Origin: Streptomyces sp. HUAS 15-9
GTDB lineage: Bacteria; Actinomycetota; Actinomycetes; Streptomycetales; Streptomycetaceae
NCBI RefSeq assembly: GCF_025642155.1
Contig: NZ_CP106798.1
Coordinates: 4,898,001-4,962,000 of the forward strand
Length of the DNA stretch: 64,000 bases
Reading direction: 5' to 3'
Shown: positions 33,216 through 42,063 of the stretch, in pieces
How positions within the stretch are numbered: the stretch's first letter is position 1
Layout: every line of letters starts with the position of its first letter
The notes under the pieces: model-generated
The model's input: only the letters and a program-made list of their open reading frames with translations
What the model was told of the DNA's origin: nothing
The model's database searches: none
Position numbers and translations under genes: made by a program

Positions 33216-34946
33216 GTGGCTCAGAGCACCGAGACCACCGACTGGGTCTCCCGTTTCGCGGATGAGGTCATCGAGGAGTCGGAGCGTCGGGCCCCGGGCA
33301 AACCGGTCGTCGTCGCCTCCGGGCTGTCGCCCTCGGGCCCCATCCACCTGGGGAACCTGCGGGAGGTCATGACCCCGCACCTCGTCGCCGACGAGATCCG
33401 GCGCCGTGGCCGCCAGGTGAGGCACCTCATCTCCTGGGACGACTACGACCGCTACCGCAAGGTGCCCGCGGGCATCGCCGGCGTCGACGAGTCCTGGGCC
33501 GAGCACATCGGCAAGCCGCTGACCTCCGTGCCCGCTCCGAAGGGCTCCGCGTACCCGAACTGGGCCGAGCACTTCAAGGCCGCCATGGTCGAGTCGCTGG
33601 CCGAGATGGGCGTGGAGTTCGACGGGATCAGCCAGACCGCGCAGTACACCTCCGGTGTCTACCGCGAGCAGATCCTGCACGCGATGAGGCACCGCGGTGA
33701 CATCGACGCGATCCTCGCCCAGTACCGGACCAAGCCGAAGGCCAAGAAGCAGGGCCAGAAGCCCGTCGACGAGGCCGAGCTGGAGGCCGAGGAGGGCTCC
33801 GGCGCGGCGAGCGAGGACGACGGCAGCTCCGGCTCCGCCGGGTACTTCCCGTACAAGCCCTACTGCGGCAACTGCGGCAAGGACCTGACCACGGTCACCT
33901 CGTACGACGACGACACCACCGAGCTGGCCTACACCTGCAACGAGTGCGGCTTCTCGGAGACCGTCCGGCTCAGCGAGTTCAACCGCGGCAAGCTGGTGTG
34001 GAAGGTCGACTGGCCGATGCGGTGGGCGTACGAAGGGGTCGTGTTCGAGCCCTCCGGTGTCGACCACTCCTCGCCCGGCTCCAGCTTCCAGGTCGGCGGC
34101 CAGATCGTCGGGATCTTCGACGGCAAGCAGCCGATCGGCCCGATGTACGCGTTCGTGGGCATCTCCGGCATGGCCAAGATGTCCTCGTCCCGCGGTGGGG
34201 TGCCGACCCCGGCCGACGCGCTGAAGATCATGGAGCCGCAGATCCTGCGCTGGCTGTACGCCCGCCGCCGGCCCAACCAGTCCTTCAAGATCGCCTTCGA
34301 CCAGGAGATCCAGCGGCTGTACGACGAGTGGGACAAGCTGGCGGCCAAGGTCGCCGACGGATCCGCCCTCCCGGCCGACATCGCCGCGCACTCGCGTGCG
34401 GTGCGTACGGCGGGCGGCGAGCTGCCGAAGACGCCGCACCCGCTGCCGTACCGGACGCTGGCCTCCGTCGCCGACATCACCGCCGGCCACCAGGACCAGG
34501 CGCTGCGCATCCTGTCCGAGCTCGACCCGGCCGACCCGCTCGGTTCGCTGGACGAGGCCCGGCCGCGGTACGACAGGGCCGAGGCCTGGATCAACACGCA
34601 CGTGCCCGCCGACCAGCGGACCATTGTGCGCGAGGAGCCGGACGTCGGGCTGCTGAAGTCCCTCGACGAGGCCTCCCAGCAGTCGCTGCGGCTGCTGCTC
34701 GACGGGCTCGCCGAGCACTGGTCCCTGGACGGGCTGACCCACCTCGTGTACGGCGTGCCCAAGGTCCAGGCCGGGTTCTCCGCCGACGCCACGCCCAAGG
34801 AGCTGCCGCCGGAGATCAAGACCGCCCAGCGGACGTTCTTCGCGCTGCTGTACCACCTGCTCGTCGGCCGTGACACCGGCCCGCGGCTGCCCACGCTGCT
34901 GCTCGCGGTGGGGCAGGACCGGGTACGGGCCCTGCTCGGGGAGTAA
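33216..34946 (+). CDS. lysS: class I lysyl-tRNA synthetase
   Basis: The 576-residue enzyme is the archaeal-type class I LysRS, not the class II form of most bacteria. HIGH-type motif: PSGPIHLGNLREVM near residue 42. A zinc-ribbon-like insertion has CGNCGK and CNECGF near residues 219-248, and the KMSKS-type loop is GMAKMSSSRGG. An acidic, Lys-rich insertion of about 45 residues (KAKKQGQKPVDEAELEAEEG) lies before the ribbon. The frame opens at GTG 33207, but GTG 33216 has GAGGA at proper distance and gives MAQSTETTDW. It stands opposite argS, a conserved pairing in Streptomyces. Confidence 0.95.
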   Translation: MAQSTETTDWVSRFADEVIEESERRAPGKPVVVASGLSPSGPIHLGNLREVMTPHLVADEIRRRGRQVRHLISWDDYDRYRKVPAGIAGVDESWAEHIGKPLTSVPAPKGSAYPNWAEHFKAAMVESLAEMGVEFDGISQTAQYTSGVYREQILHAMRHRGDIDAILAQYRTKPKAKKQGQKPVDEAELEAEEGSGAASEDDGSSGSAGYFPYKPYCGNCGKDLTTVTSYDDDTTELAYTCNECGFSETVRLSEFNRGKLVWKVDWPMRWAYEGVVFEPSGVDHSSPGSSFQVGGQIVGIFDGKQPIGPMYAFVGISGMAKMSSSRGGVPTPADALKIMEPQILRWLYARRRPNQSFKIAFDQEIQRLYDEWDKLAAKVADGSALPADIAAHSRAVRTAGGELPKTPHPLPYRTLASVADITAGHQDQALRILSELDPADPLGSLDEARPRYDRAEAWINTHVPADQRTIVREEPDVGLLKSLDEASQQSLRLLLDGLAEHWSLDGLTHLVYGVPKVQAGFSADATPKELPPEIKTAQRTFFALLYHLLVGRDTGPRLPTLLLAVGQDRVRALLGE

Positions 34947-34972
34947 GGGGAGTAGGACGGCGTACTGATGTG

Positions 34973-35006
34973 AGAAGAGGGGCCCTCGTCCGAGGGCCCC
35001 TCTTCT
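34973..35006. terminator. bidirectional terminator after lysS
   Basis: AGAAGAGGGGCCCTCG and its exact complement form a 16-bp stem with a 2-base centre between convergent lysS and the DUF2637 gene. Confidence 0.85.
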
Positions 35007-35023
35007 TGTTCTCGTACGGCTGC

Positions 35024-36367
35024 CTATGCGATGTGGTCCTCTTCCAGCTCCGCGTTGTAGCGGTTCGTGAAGCGGTTGACCATGCGCTTGGCCTCCTCCA
35101 CGGGGAGGGTGATGCTGAACTCCGCGTCGACGTTCTCGCCGAACTCGCGCGGGGTCGGGTAGCTGCCGTTGATCGACTGCTTGAAGACCTGGTAGTAGGC
35201 CTCCTCGTCCGGCTCGGAGCCGCCGCCCTCGCCGAGTTCGCGGGTGCGGCCCGGGCCCACCGGGATGGGGAAGCTGCCGGTCTCCTCCGGAGAGGGTTCT
35301 GTGTACGGCTCCTGCTCCTGCTCCCGGCCCTGTTCCTGGTAGTACTGCTCGGCCTGCTGCTGTTCCGCGTACCACTGGGCGTACTGCTGGTCCGGGTCGT
35401 AGGCCGGGTCGTAGTCGCCGTAGTAGGGGATCTGCTGGGGGTCGACCGACTGGAACCAGGGGCTTTGGTCGTCGGCGGTCTGTGCTTCCGGGTGCCCCGC
35501 ATTGCGGTTGACGAAGCCGGGGCGCTGCTCGCCGGGAGGTGCCGCTGCGCCCACCTGTGCCGCCCCAGCGGCACGATTGCCCGCAGCTACAGCGGAGGCA
35601 TCGACCGCGTCGCCCGCCGCCAGCTCCCGTGCGCCCGCTCCGGTGGACTGCGCCGGCGCCGGAGGCAGCAAGGCCGGTTCGATGCCCGCCGCTGCCAGGC
35701 CCGCCGGGGCCGTGTCCGCCAGGGGGACGCCGTAGCGGGCCAGGCGCAGGGGCATCAGGGACTCGACCGGGGCCTTGCGGCGCCAGGCTCGGCCGAAGCG
35801 GGCCTGGAGGCGGGCCTGGTAGACGAGGCGTTCCTGCTCCAGCTTGATGACCTGCTCGTAGGAGCGGAGCTCCCACAGCTTCATACGTCGCCACAGGAGG
35901 AAGGTCGGCACCGGGGAGAGCACCCAGCGGGTGAGACGGACGCCCTCCATGTGCTTGTCGGCGGTGATGTCGGCGATCCGGCCGATCGCGTGCCGGGCCG
36001 CCTCGACGGCGACCACGAACAGGACCGGGATCACCGCGTGCATGCCGACGCCCAGCGGGTCCGGCCAGGCGGCCGCGCCGTTGAAGGCGATCGTGGCCGC
36101 CGTCAGGACCCAGGCCGTCTGGCGCAGGAGCGGGAAGGGGATCCGGATCCAGGTCAGGAGCAGGTCCAGGGCGAGCAGGACGCAGATGCCCGCGTCGATG
36201 CCGATCGGGAAGACGTAGGAGAAGTTCCCGAAGCCCTTCTTGAGAGCCAGCTCGCGGACCGCGGCGTACGACCCGGCGAAGCCGATGCCGGCGATGATCA
36301 CGGCGCCGGACACGACCACGCCGATGAGAACGCGGTGCATCCGAGTCAGCTTCAGTGGCGCGGCCAC
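35024..36367 (-). CDS. DUF2637 membrane protein (SpdB-like) with long acidic tail
   Basis: The 447-residue protein has four membrane segments within the first 135 residues (starting VLIGVVVSGAVIIAGIGFAG), a DUF2637 region known from the Spd proteins that help plasmids spread in Streptomyces mycelium. A basic segment follows (WRRMKLWELRSYEQVIK). The rest is a low-complexity cytoplasmic tail rich in Gln, Glu, Pro and Tyr (QQYAQWYAEQQQAEQYYQE), ending in a short conserved-looking domain (PTPREFGENVDAEFSITLP) that may bind DNA. No plasmid genes are nearby, so this is a chromosomal relative. A perfect 14-base palindrome lies 26 bases before the start. Confidence 0.85.
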   Translation of the reverse strand: MAAPLKLTRMHRVLIGVVVSGAVIIAGIGFAGSYAAVRELALKKGFGNFSYVFPIGIDAGICVLLALDLLLTWIRIPFPLLRQTAWVLTAATIAFNGAAAWPDPLGVGMHAVIPVLFVVAVEAARHAIGRIADITADKHMEGVRLTRWVLSPVPTFLLWRRMKLWELRSYEQVIKLEQERLVYQARLQARFGRAWRRKAPVESLMPLRLARYGVPLADTAPAGLAAAGIEPALLPPAPAQSTGAGARELAAGDAVDASAVAAGNRAAGAAQVGAAAPPGEQRPGFVNRNAGHPEAQTADDQSPWFQSVDPQQIPYYGDYDPAYDPDQQYAQWYAEQQQAEQYYQEQGREQEQEPYTEPSPEETGSFPIPVGPGRTRELGEGGGSEPDEEAYYQVFKQSINGSYPTPREFGENVDAEFSITLPVEEAKRMVNRFTNRYNAELEEDHIA

Positions 36368-36392
36368 CCGTTACTCCCCTCCCCTTGCGTGT

Positions 36393-36406
36393 TGTTGCGC
36401 GCAACA
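36393..36406. promoter_or_regulatory. perfect palindrome upstream of the DUF2637 gene
   Basis: TGTTGCGCGCAACA is a 14-base perfect palindrome in the short region before the DUF2637 start. It is too short and lacks a T-run to be a terminator, so an operator is more likely. Confidence 0.45.
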
Positions 36407-36447
36407 GGGTGGCACATGAGTGCGGCGAACGCGTTGCCGGACTGCCA

Positions 36448-36477
36448 GGAGCCCGGTCCCCGAGGGGGCCGGGCTCC
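36448..36477 (-). terminator. terminator downstream of the first DUF3558 gene
   Basis: GGAGCCCGGTCCC pairs with GGGGCCGGGCTCC (one G-U pair) around a short loop, about 50 bases after the DUF3558 stop on the - strand. Confidence 0.65.
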
Positions 36478-36523
36478 GGCAAAAAGCGCGGCTGAGCTGG
36501 GAGTTGTGTGCCAGGTGTGACGG

Positions 36524-37417
36524 TCAGCTCTTCTTGGACGCTGACTTCGACGGAGAGGCGCTCGCGGTCTTCGACGAGGATCCGCCCGCCGCCTTCGACG
36601 CCGACTGGGAAGGCGAGGGCTTCGTCGTGCCCGCGTTCGTGCCGTTCGCCGAGGTCACCGCGGCCACGACCTCCTTGGTCGCCTTCTCCGCGTCCCTGGT
36701 GAGTTCGGTGGCGTCCGGGGTTTTCTCGCCGGCCAGGCCCGCGCCGTTGTAGTCGAGGGTGATGACGACGTTCTCGACGCGCGCCACGACCGTCGTCTGC
36801 TTGAAGCTGCCTTCCTTCTTCTTCAGGTCGTAGCGCACCGCCATGGCCTCGTTGCCCACACCGGAGACCGGCACCGACTTCGAGTTCTTGGCGCCGGTCA
36901 CGCCCTGGGCGCCCTGGACCTGCTTGGTGTAGTACGCCTTGGCCTGGCTCTCGCCCGAGCCGCGGCTGACGTCGGAGTCGAAGCGGAGGAGGGAGACGTT
37001 GAGCCAGCGGAACTGCGAGCCCTTCACGCCGTTGCTGTCGAGGCTGTTCCAGGAGCAGCTGGCACGGGATTCGATATCATCCGATGTGCCCTCCTTGCCC
37101 GACTTCGACCCCTCCGGTATCAGTTCGCCCAGAGTCTTCTTCGAGAGCGCGCCGCACGCCCCGGGCAGCTTGTGGTACCTGGCCGCCTGCACGGTCGGCG
37201 AGGCGCTCGTGGAGCCCTTACTCGAGTCGGTGCTCGCGCTCTGCCCGGTGCCGCCACTGCCGCTGCCGTCGGAGCCGGAGTCCGAGGAGCAGCCGGCGGC
37301 GACGAACACCACGGGGACGGCGGCCGCGCAGACAAGGACGCGGCGGAGTCGCCCCGCTCGCCGGTCACGCTGGTCACGCATGTCGTCTCGGTCGTCTCGC
37401 TGGGCTGCTCGCTGCAT
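36524..37417 (-). CDS. DUF3558 lipoprotein
   Basis: The 297-residue precursor has a very charged N-terminus of about 30 residues (Arg/Asp-rich), a hydrophobic core VLVCAAAVPVVFVAAG and lipobox Cys in AAGCSSDSGS. After a Ser/Gly linker comes the DUF3558 domain: KLPGACGALSKKTLGELIPEG, RASCSWNSLD, and VVITLDYNGAG. A Ser/Lys/Thr-rich tail of about 50 residues ends the chain. It is exposed on the cell surface, function unknown. GTG/ATG choices at 37432 and 37417 exist; GAAGGA directly precedes ATG 37417. A paralogue lies immediately upstream in tandem. Confidence 0.85.
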   Translation of the reverse strand: MQRAAQRDDRDDMRDQRDRRAGRLRRVLVCAAAVPVVFVAAGCSSDSGSDGSGSGGTGQSASTDSSKGSTSASPTVQAARYHKLPGACGALSKKTLGELIPEGSKSGKEGTSDDIESRASCSWNSLDSNGVKGSQFRWLNVSLLRFDSDVSRGSGESQAKAYYTKQVQGAQGVTGAKNSKSVPVSGVGNEAMAVRYDLKKKEGSFKQTTVVARVENVVITLDYNGAGLAGEKTPDATELTRDAEKATKEVVAAVTSANGTNAGTTKPSPSQSASKAAGGSSSKTASASPSKSASKKS

Positions 37418-37550
37418 GGTTCCTTCACTCATGACGCTCGGGGTTCCTGCGGTCGGATCGGGTCCGAGGGGTCACGGTACGCGGTGAGTGAGCTGTGCGG
37501 TTCCGGTTCACGCGCTTTGCGGACGGGCGCCGGTGGGGTCGTCGGGGCGG

Positions 37551-38360
37551 TCAGCCGCCCAGCGTGTCGTCCAGCCGGCCGGCCAGATTCTGGGCCCTGT
37601 CCTGCATTTCCTTGCTGTCCGGGGCCGTGCCGATGGCCGTCGGCTGCTCGTCGTACTGGATGGTCACAATCACGTTGGACGTGCGGAACACCACAGTCAC
37701 CGTTCGCTGTTCGGCCGTCGATCCGGAGTTGCTCAGCTGGTCGTCGAGGAACGCCTCGTCGCCGAGATCGTCGAGGGTGCGGGGCTGGAGGTCGGCCGAG
37801 GCGGCCTCGGTGGAGGGGGACGCGGAGGAGCTCGGGTCGGTCGAACCCGATGCCGATGCCGATGCCGATGGCGACGACGATGCCGTGGGCGAGGACGTCG
37901 ACGCGCTGGGCGCGGGGAGGTCGGCCGCGGTCTGCTCGGTGGCGAAGAGCTGCGCGGCCTCGTCGTCGTCGCTGACCGCGTTGTCGTAGGACACGACCCG
38001 CTCGAAGTCGACGAGCAGATGGTCGGTGGCGTCGGCGGACTCGACCTTCCAGCGGCAGCCGACCTTGCGGTCGGTGTCGTACGTCAGCGTCGCTGCGCCC
38101 CGGTACGCCCGGTCCCGCTGGTCCGGGTCCGTGATCTGCTTGATGCCGGGCAGCAGGGAGTCGAGCGTGTCGTGACTCACAGCGCCGCAGGCCTCCGGGA
38201 GTGTGCGGTACTTGCCGGGCTGGGCGGCGACGGTGGCCGTGCCGGCCTCGCCGGGGTTCGCGTCGTCCGTCGGACTGCTTCCGTCCGAGCCTCCGGTGCA
38301 GCCGGCCAGCAGGGCCGCCAGGAGGGCGGCGATGCCGGTTACGTATGCCTTCCGCCGCAC
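37551..38360 (-). CDS. DUF3558 lipoprotein, tandem paralogue
   Basis: The 269-residue precursor starts with GTG and a clean lipoprotein signal (MRRKAYVTGIAALLAALLAGC). The mature part again has the DUF3558 layout: TLPEACGAVSHDTLDSLLPG, then VGCRWKVESAD and VIVTIQYDEQP, but with a Ser/Ala/Pro linker of about 45 residues inserted inside the domain instead of at the end. GAGGAGCC lies 6 bases before the GTG. It is in the same orientation as the other DUF3558 gene, 134 bases upstream of it; they probably arose by duplication. Confidence 0.85.
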   Translation of the reverse strand: MRRKAYVTGIAALLAALLAGCTGGSDGSSPTDDANPGEAGTATVAAQPGKYRTLPEACGAVSHDTLDSLLPGIKQITDPDQRDRAYRGAATLTYDTDRKVGCRWKVESADATDHLLVDFERVVSYDNAVSDDDEAAQLFATEQTAADLPAPSASTSSPTASSSPSASASASGSTDPSSSASPSTEAASADLQPRTLDDLGDEAFLDDQLSNSGSTAEQRTVTVVFRTSNVIVTIQYDEQPTAIGTAPDSKEMQDRAQNLAGRLDDTLGG

Positions 38361-38564
38361 GGGCAGGCTCCTCTCGACGGTGGGTCCTTCAGTGTCCCCG
38401 CTGGTTATTCGCTTGCCGCAGCGGGGCGCTCCCTGAAGACAATGTGTATCGCACGCACTGCTGTGAACGCCGGTCCCTTGTCCTGTTTCTTAGACCTTGG
38501 CACCACTTTTGCGTTATGCCGTCATTAAGACTTTTGCTTGGGTATCCGGGGGAATGAGGAAGAT

Positions 38565-39758
38565 ATGTCGTACGTGGAAATGGCGGGCGCGAAGGTCCCG
38601 ATCCGTATGTGGGCCGACCCCGCGACGGTCGAGGACGTCGCGCTGCAGCAGCTGCGCAATGTGGCGACCCTGCCGTGGATCAAGGGCCTGGCCGTGATGC
38701 CGGACGTGCACTTCGGCAAGGGCGCGACGGTCGGTTCGGTCATCGCGATGCGGGGTGCGGTGTGCCCCGCGGCGGTGGGGGTGGACATCGGCTGCGGGAT
38801 GTCGGCGGTGAAGACGTCGCTGACCGCGAACGACCTCCCCGGCGATCTGTCCCGTCTGCGGTCGAAGATCGAGCAGGCGATTCCGGTGGGGCGGGGGATG
38901 CATGACGAGCCCGTTGATCCGGGACAGCTGTACGGGCTTGCCACCGGTGGGTGGGGCGGCTTCTGGGGGCGGTTCGACGGGGTCGCCGACGCCGTGAAGT
39001 TCCGCGAGGAGCGCGCGACGAAGCAGATAGGCACGCTCGGCTCCGGCAATCATTTTATTGAGGTATGTCTGGATGCAGACGGTTGTGTCTGGTTGATGCT
39101 GCACTCCGGATCCCGCAACATCGGCAAGGAACTCGCCGAGCACCACATAGGCGTGGCTCAGAAGCTTCCGCACAACCAGGGCCTGATCGACCGTGACCTC
39201 GCGGTCTTCGTCGCGGACACCCCGCAGATGGCGGCGTACGAGCACGACCTCTACTGGGCTCAGGAGTACGCGAAGTACAACCGGTCGATCATGATGGCGC
39301 TCCTGAAGGACGTGGTCCGCAAGGAGTTCAAGAAGGTCAAGGTGACCTTCGAGCCCGAGGTGAGCTGCCACCACAACTATGTGAGCCGTGAACGCTACGA
39401 GGGCATGGACCTGCTCGTGACCCGCAAGGGAGCGATCCGCGCGGGCTCCGGCGAGTACGGGATCATCCCGGGCTCGATGGGCACGGGTTCGTACATCGTG
39501 CGTGGCCTCGGGAACGAGAAGTCCTTCAACTCGGCCTCGCACGGCGCCGGCCGGCGCATGAGCCGCAACGCGGCCAAGCGCCGGTTCTCGACGAAGGACC
39601 TGGAGGATCAGACGCGGGGCGTGGAGTGCCGCAAGGACTCCGGCGTCGTCGACGAGATCCCGGGTGCCTACAAGCCGATCGAGCAGGTCATCGACCAGCA
39701 GCGGGACCTTGTCGAGGTCGTGGCGAAGCTCAAGCAGGTGGTGTGTGTGAAGGGCTGA
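38565..39758 (+). CDS. rtcB: RtcB-family RNA ligase
   Basis: The 397-residue protein is a GTP- and manganese-dependent ligase joining 2',3'-cyclic-phosphate or 3'-phosphate RNA ends to 5'-OH ends. Metal-binding residues are visible in MPDVHFGKGATVGS, VGVDIGCGM (Cys ligand), GSGNHFIEV and LHSGSRNIG. The guanylylated His is in SASHGAGRRMSR. ATG 38565 with AGGA upstream gives MSYVEM; a longer frame from 38538 has no support. It has no archease or RtcA gene beside it. Its stop is 6 bases from the stop of the convergent phosphatase-acetyltransferase gene. Confidence 0.95.
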   Translation: MSYVEMAGAKVPIRMWADPATVEDVALQQLRNVATLPWIKGLAVMPDVHFGKGATVGSVIAMRGAVCPAAVGVDIGCGMSAVKTSLTANDLPGDLSRLRSKIEQAIPVGRGMHDEPVDPGQLYGLATGGWGGFWGRFDGVADAVKFREERATKQIGTLGSGNHFIEVCLDADGCVWLMLHSGSRNIGKELAEHHIGVAQKLPHNQGLIDRDLAVFVADTPQMAAYEHDLYWAQEYAKYNRSIMMALLKDVVRKEFKKVKVTFEPEVSCHHNYVSRERYEGMDLLVTRKGAIRAGSGEYGIIPGSMGTGSYIVRGLGNEKSFNSASHGAGRRMSRNAAKRRFSTKDLEDQTRGVECRKDSGVVDEIPGAYKPIEQVIDQQRDLVEVVAKLKQVVCVKG

Positions 39759-39764
39759 CCGGCC

Positions 39765-41030
39765 CTACAGCCGCTTCTCCAGCAAGATCACCGCGTACGG
39801 GCTGCCCAACCCCCCGTCCTTGGCTCTCTGTTCGCCGACCACCGTGTAGCCCGCCGACTCGTAGTAGGCGCGCAGGCGGGGGTTGGAGGTCAGGCAGTCG
39901 AGGCGGGCGTAGGGGCGGCCCGTTGCCGTGATGCGGGACTCCGCCTCCGTCAGCATGTGGCGGCCCGTGGCGGGTGGGGACGTGTGCGGGGTGGTCATCA
40001 GGCGGTGGATGTAGCCGGCGTCGGGTGGGCGGGGGCCCCAGGCCGCGGGGTCGTCCCACCACAGTTCCCAGGCGCCCGCCAGGTGGCCGCCCGCGTGTGC
40101 CAGCCAGACCTCGCCTTCGCGCATCCGGGTGCGGAAGTGGGCCTCGTCCTTCTCGCCCGGCTTCCACTGGTCGATGCCCCGGGCCAGCTGCCACAGGGCC
40201 GCGGCGTCGCGGAGACGGACCAGCAGGGCGGTGTCGGCCGGTGTCGCCCTGCGGTACGTCAGCGGGGGCCAGGCCGTCGGGGTCGGTTCCAGGAGGCTCG
40301 CGCGGAGGGAATGTGTGAGGGCCTTCGCGTCCAGGCCCAGGGTGTCGGTGACGTAGGAGTCGATCGAGCCGTAGCGCTCCCGCATGGCCGTCAGGAACAG
40401 GTGCATCACCGATGCCGGGGCCCGGCCGACGTACGGCCACGTCGGGGTGCGGCCCTCGTTTCTGCGCCGCCAGTCGGACAGGAGAGCGGGGGCGGCGAGT
40501 TCCGTGAGGGTGAAGTCCTCGACGATGGTCGGCTCGTCGATGCCCAGCAACGTCAGTACCGTCGCGGCCAGTTGGCCCGTGCGGTCCTTGCCCGAGGCGC
40601 AGTGGAAGACCAGGGGAGTGCCGGAGGCGGCCGATTCCGCGATCAGCTCCAGGGCCGCGGCCATCTCCTTCGTGCCGTCCGCCGCCACTTCCAGGTAGCG
40701 CTCGGAGAGATAGGGGCCCGGGGCTGTTTCGGGGGACTGCGACGGCTGGTCGTAGGGGCGGTGCTCGATGCTCAGGTTGTGGTACGCGAGGGAGGGGTGC
40801 TCGGGGACGCGGCCCTGGGCCTTTGCCTCCCAGGGGTGGCGCAGATCCAGCACCGTGCCTGTCCCCAGGGACAGGAAGCGGTCCCAGTCCGTTGTGCCCT
40901 CGGCCAGCCTGCCCAGGGAGTCGGCCCGGTACAGCAGGCCCGGGCGGATGCGCCGACGGCCGTCCGGTGTCGAATAGCCGCCCAGGTCACGGAAGTTGTG
41001 CAGGTTGTCGAAGGCTATGTGTCGGTCCAC
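39765..41030 (-). CDS. tyrosine-protein phosphatase fused to a GNAT acetyltransferase
   Basis: The 421-residue protein has two enzymes. Residues 1-250 are a DSP-type tyrosine/lipid phosphatase: FRDLGGYSTPDGRR at the start, LDLRHPWE near 62, and the signature HCASGKDRTG with nucleophile Cys near 144. From about 258 (LTYRRATPADTALLVRLRD) to the end is a GNAT domain with a late PYARLDCLTSNPRLRAYYESAGY, which matches motifs A and B. Each domain is usually a separate protein, so the fusion may link removal of phosphate with acetylation in one pathway. The start is GTG, 3 bases after the stop of the small membrane protein gene upstream. Confidence 0.88.
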   Translation of the reverse strand: MDRHIAFDNLHNFRDLGGYSTPDGRRRIRPGLLYRADSLGRLAEGTTDWDRFLSLGTGTVLDLRHPWEAKAQGRVPEHPSLAYHNLSIEHRPYDQPSQSPETAPGPYLSERYLEVAADGTKEMAAALELIAESAASGTPLVFHCASGKDRTGQLAATVLTLLGIDEPTIVEDFTLTELAAPALLSDWRRRNEGRTPTWPYVGRAPASVMHLFLTAMRERYGSIDSYVTDTLGLDAKALTHSLRASLLEPTPTAWPPLTYRRATPADTALLVRLRDAAALWQLARGIDQWKPGEKDEAHFRTRMREGEVWLAHAGGHLAGAWELWWDDPAAWGPRPPDAGYIHRLMTTPHTSPPATGRHMLTEAESRITATGRPYARLDCLTSNPRLRAYYESAGYTVVGEQRAKDGGLGSPYAVILLEKRL

Positions 41031-41033
41031 GCC

Positions 41034-41228
41034 TCAGTGTGCATGGCGGACGGCGTAGATCATGATGAACGCCACGAAGTGAATGCCGAAGAGGAAGTAC
41101 GCGAGGAAGTACCAGACCTGGCGCTCGTTCTTCGTCTCCTGGGCCAGCCGGCGCTTCTCCAGGGACTCGTCCATGGCCTGGCCCGTCCCCGGGACCGTCT
41201 CCGGGCCCGTCTCCTGAGGCTCGCTCAT
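41034..41228 (-). CDS. small single-span membrane protein (DUF6126-like)
   Basis: The 64-residue protein has an acidic N-terminus, a charged linker (EKRRLAQETKNERQ) and one C-terminal membrane segment (WYFLAYFLFGIHFVAFIMIYAV). It looks like the DUF6126 type found as a small orphan in Streptomyces. Its ATG overlaps the stop of the SDR gene (TGATG), and it ends 3 bases before the phosphatase-GNAT gene, so the three form one operon. Confidence 0.72.
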   Translation of the reverse strand: MSEPQETGPETVPGTGQAMDESLEKRRLAQETKNERQVWYFLAYFLFGIHFVAFIMIYAVRHAH

Positions 41229-42004
41229 CACAGCTCCCTGTGCACTTTGGTGTTGGACGCCTGCGCGCGGGGCCGCAGCACCAGAAGGTCGACGTTGACA
41301 TGGCTGGGGCGGGTCACCGCCCAGGTGATCGTCTCCGCCACGTCCTCGGCGGTGAGCGGCTCGGCGACGCCCGCGTAGACCTTCTCCGCCCGGTCCGCGT
41401 CGCCGCCGAAGCGGGTCAGCGCGAACTCGTCGGTCTTGACCATGCCGGGCGCGATCTCGATGACGCGGACCGGCTGCCCGACGATCTCCAGACGCAGGGT
41501 CTCGGCGAGGACGTGCTCACCGTGCTTGGCGGCGACATAGCCCGCGCCGCCCTCGTACGTGCCGAGCCCGGCCGTGGAGGACACCACGACCACGGTGCCG
41601 TCCCCGCTCGCCACCAGCTTCGGGAGCAGGGCCTGGGTGAGGTTCAGCGTGCCGATGACGTTCGTCTCGTACATCGCGCGCCAGTGCGCCGGGTCCCCGG
41701 TGGCGACCGGGTCGGCGCCGAGCGCGCCGCCCGCGTTGTTGACAAGGACGCCGATGGTCTTGAAGGCCGTCGCGAACTCGTCGACCGCCGCGCGGTCGGT
41801 GACGTCCAGCTGGTAGGCCGTCGCCGAGTGGCCGGCCGCCTCGATCTCCTCCGCCAGCGCCTCGATACGGTCCTTGCGGCGGGCGGTGAGGACGACCCGG
41901 TAGCCGGCCTGTGCGAGCCCCCGGGCCGTGGCGGCGCCGATGCCGCTGCTCGCACCGGTGACGACGGCGATGCGGGAGGCGGCGGGCGGTGCTGCGGGGG
42001 CCAT
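41228..42004 (-). CDS. short-chain dehydrogenase/reductase
   Basis: The 258-residue classical SDR has the cofactor loop VTGASSGIGAATA, the NNAG motif, the catalytic Ser in VVVVSSTAGLG and YVAAK (Tyr and Lys). ARRKDR after strand 2 suggests NADP preference. It resembles YdfG/serine-dehydrogenase type enzymes, but the substrate cannot be read. GAGGAG lies 6 bases before ATG 42004. It opens the operon with the small membrane protein and the phosphatase-GNAT fusion. Confidence 0.93.
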   Translation of the reverse strand: MAPAAPPAASRIAVVTGASSGIGAATARGLAQAGYRVVLTARRKDRIEALAEEIEAAGHSATAYQLDVTDRAAVDEFATAFKTIGVLVNNAGGALGADPVATGDPAHWRAMYETNVIGTLNLTQALLPKLVASGDGTVVVVSSTAGLGTYEGGAGYVAAKHGEHVLAETLRLEIVGQPVRVIEIAPGMVKTDEFALTRFGGDADRAEKVYAGVAEPLTAEDVAETITWAVTRPSHVNVDLLVLRPRAQASNTKVHREL

Positions 42005-42063
42005 GGGCTGCTCCTCGGGTCCTCGGGTGTGCGTACGTTCGTTCCGACCAGGGTAGGCGTCGC

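Noticed and set aside
33183..36482. 1099-residue open frame on the - strand
   Set aside because: It crosses lysS and the DUF2637 gene in the wrong frame and shows no domain.
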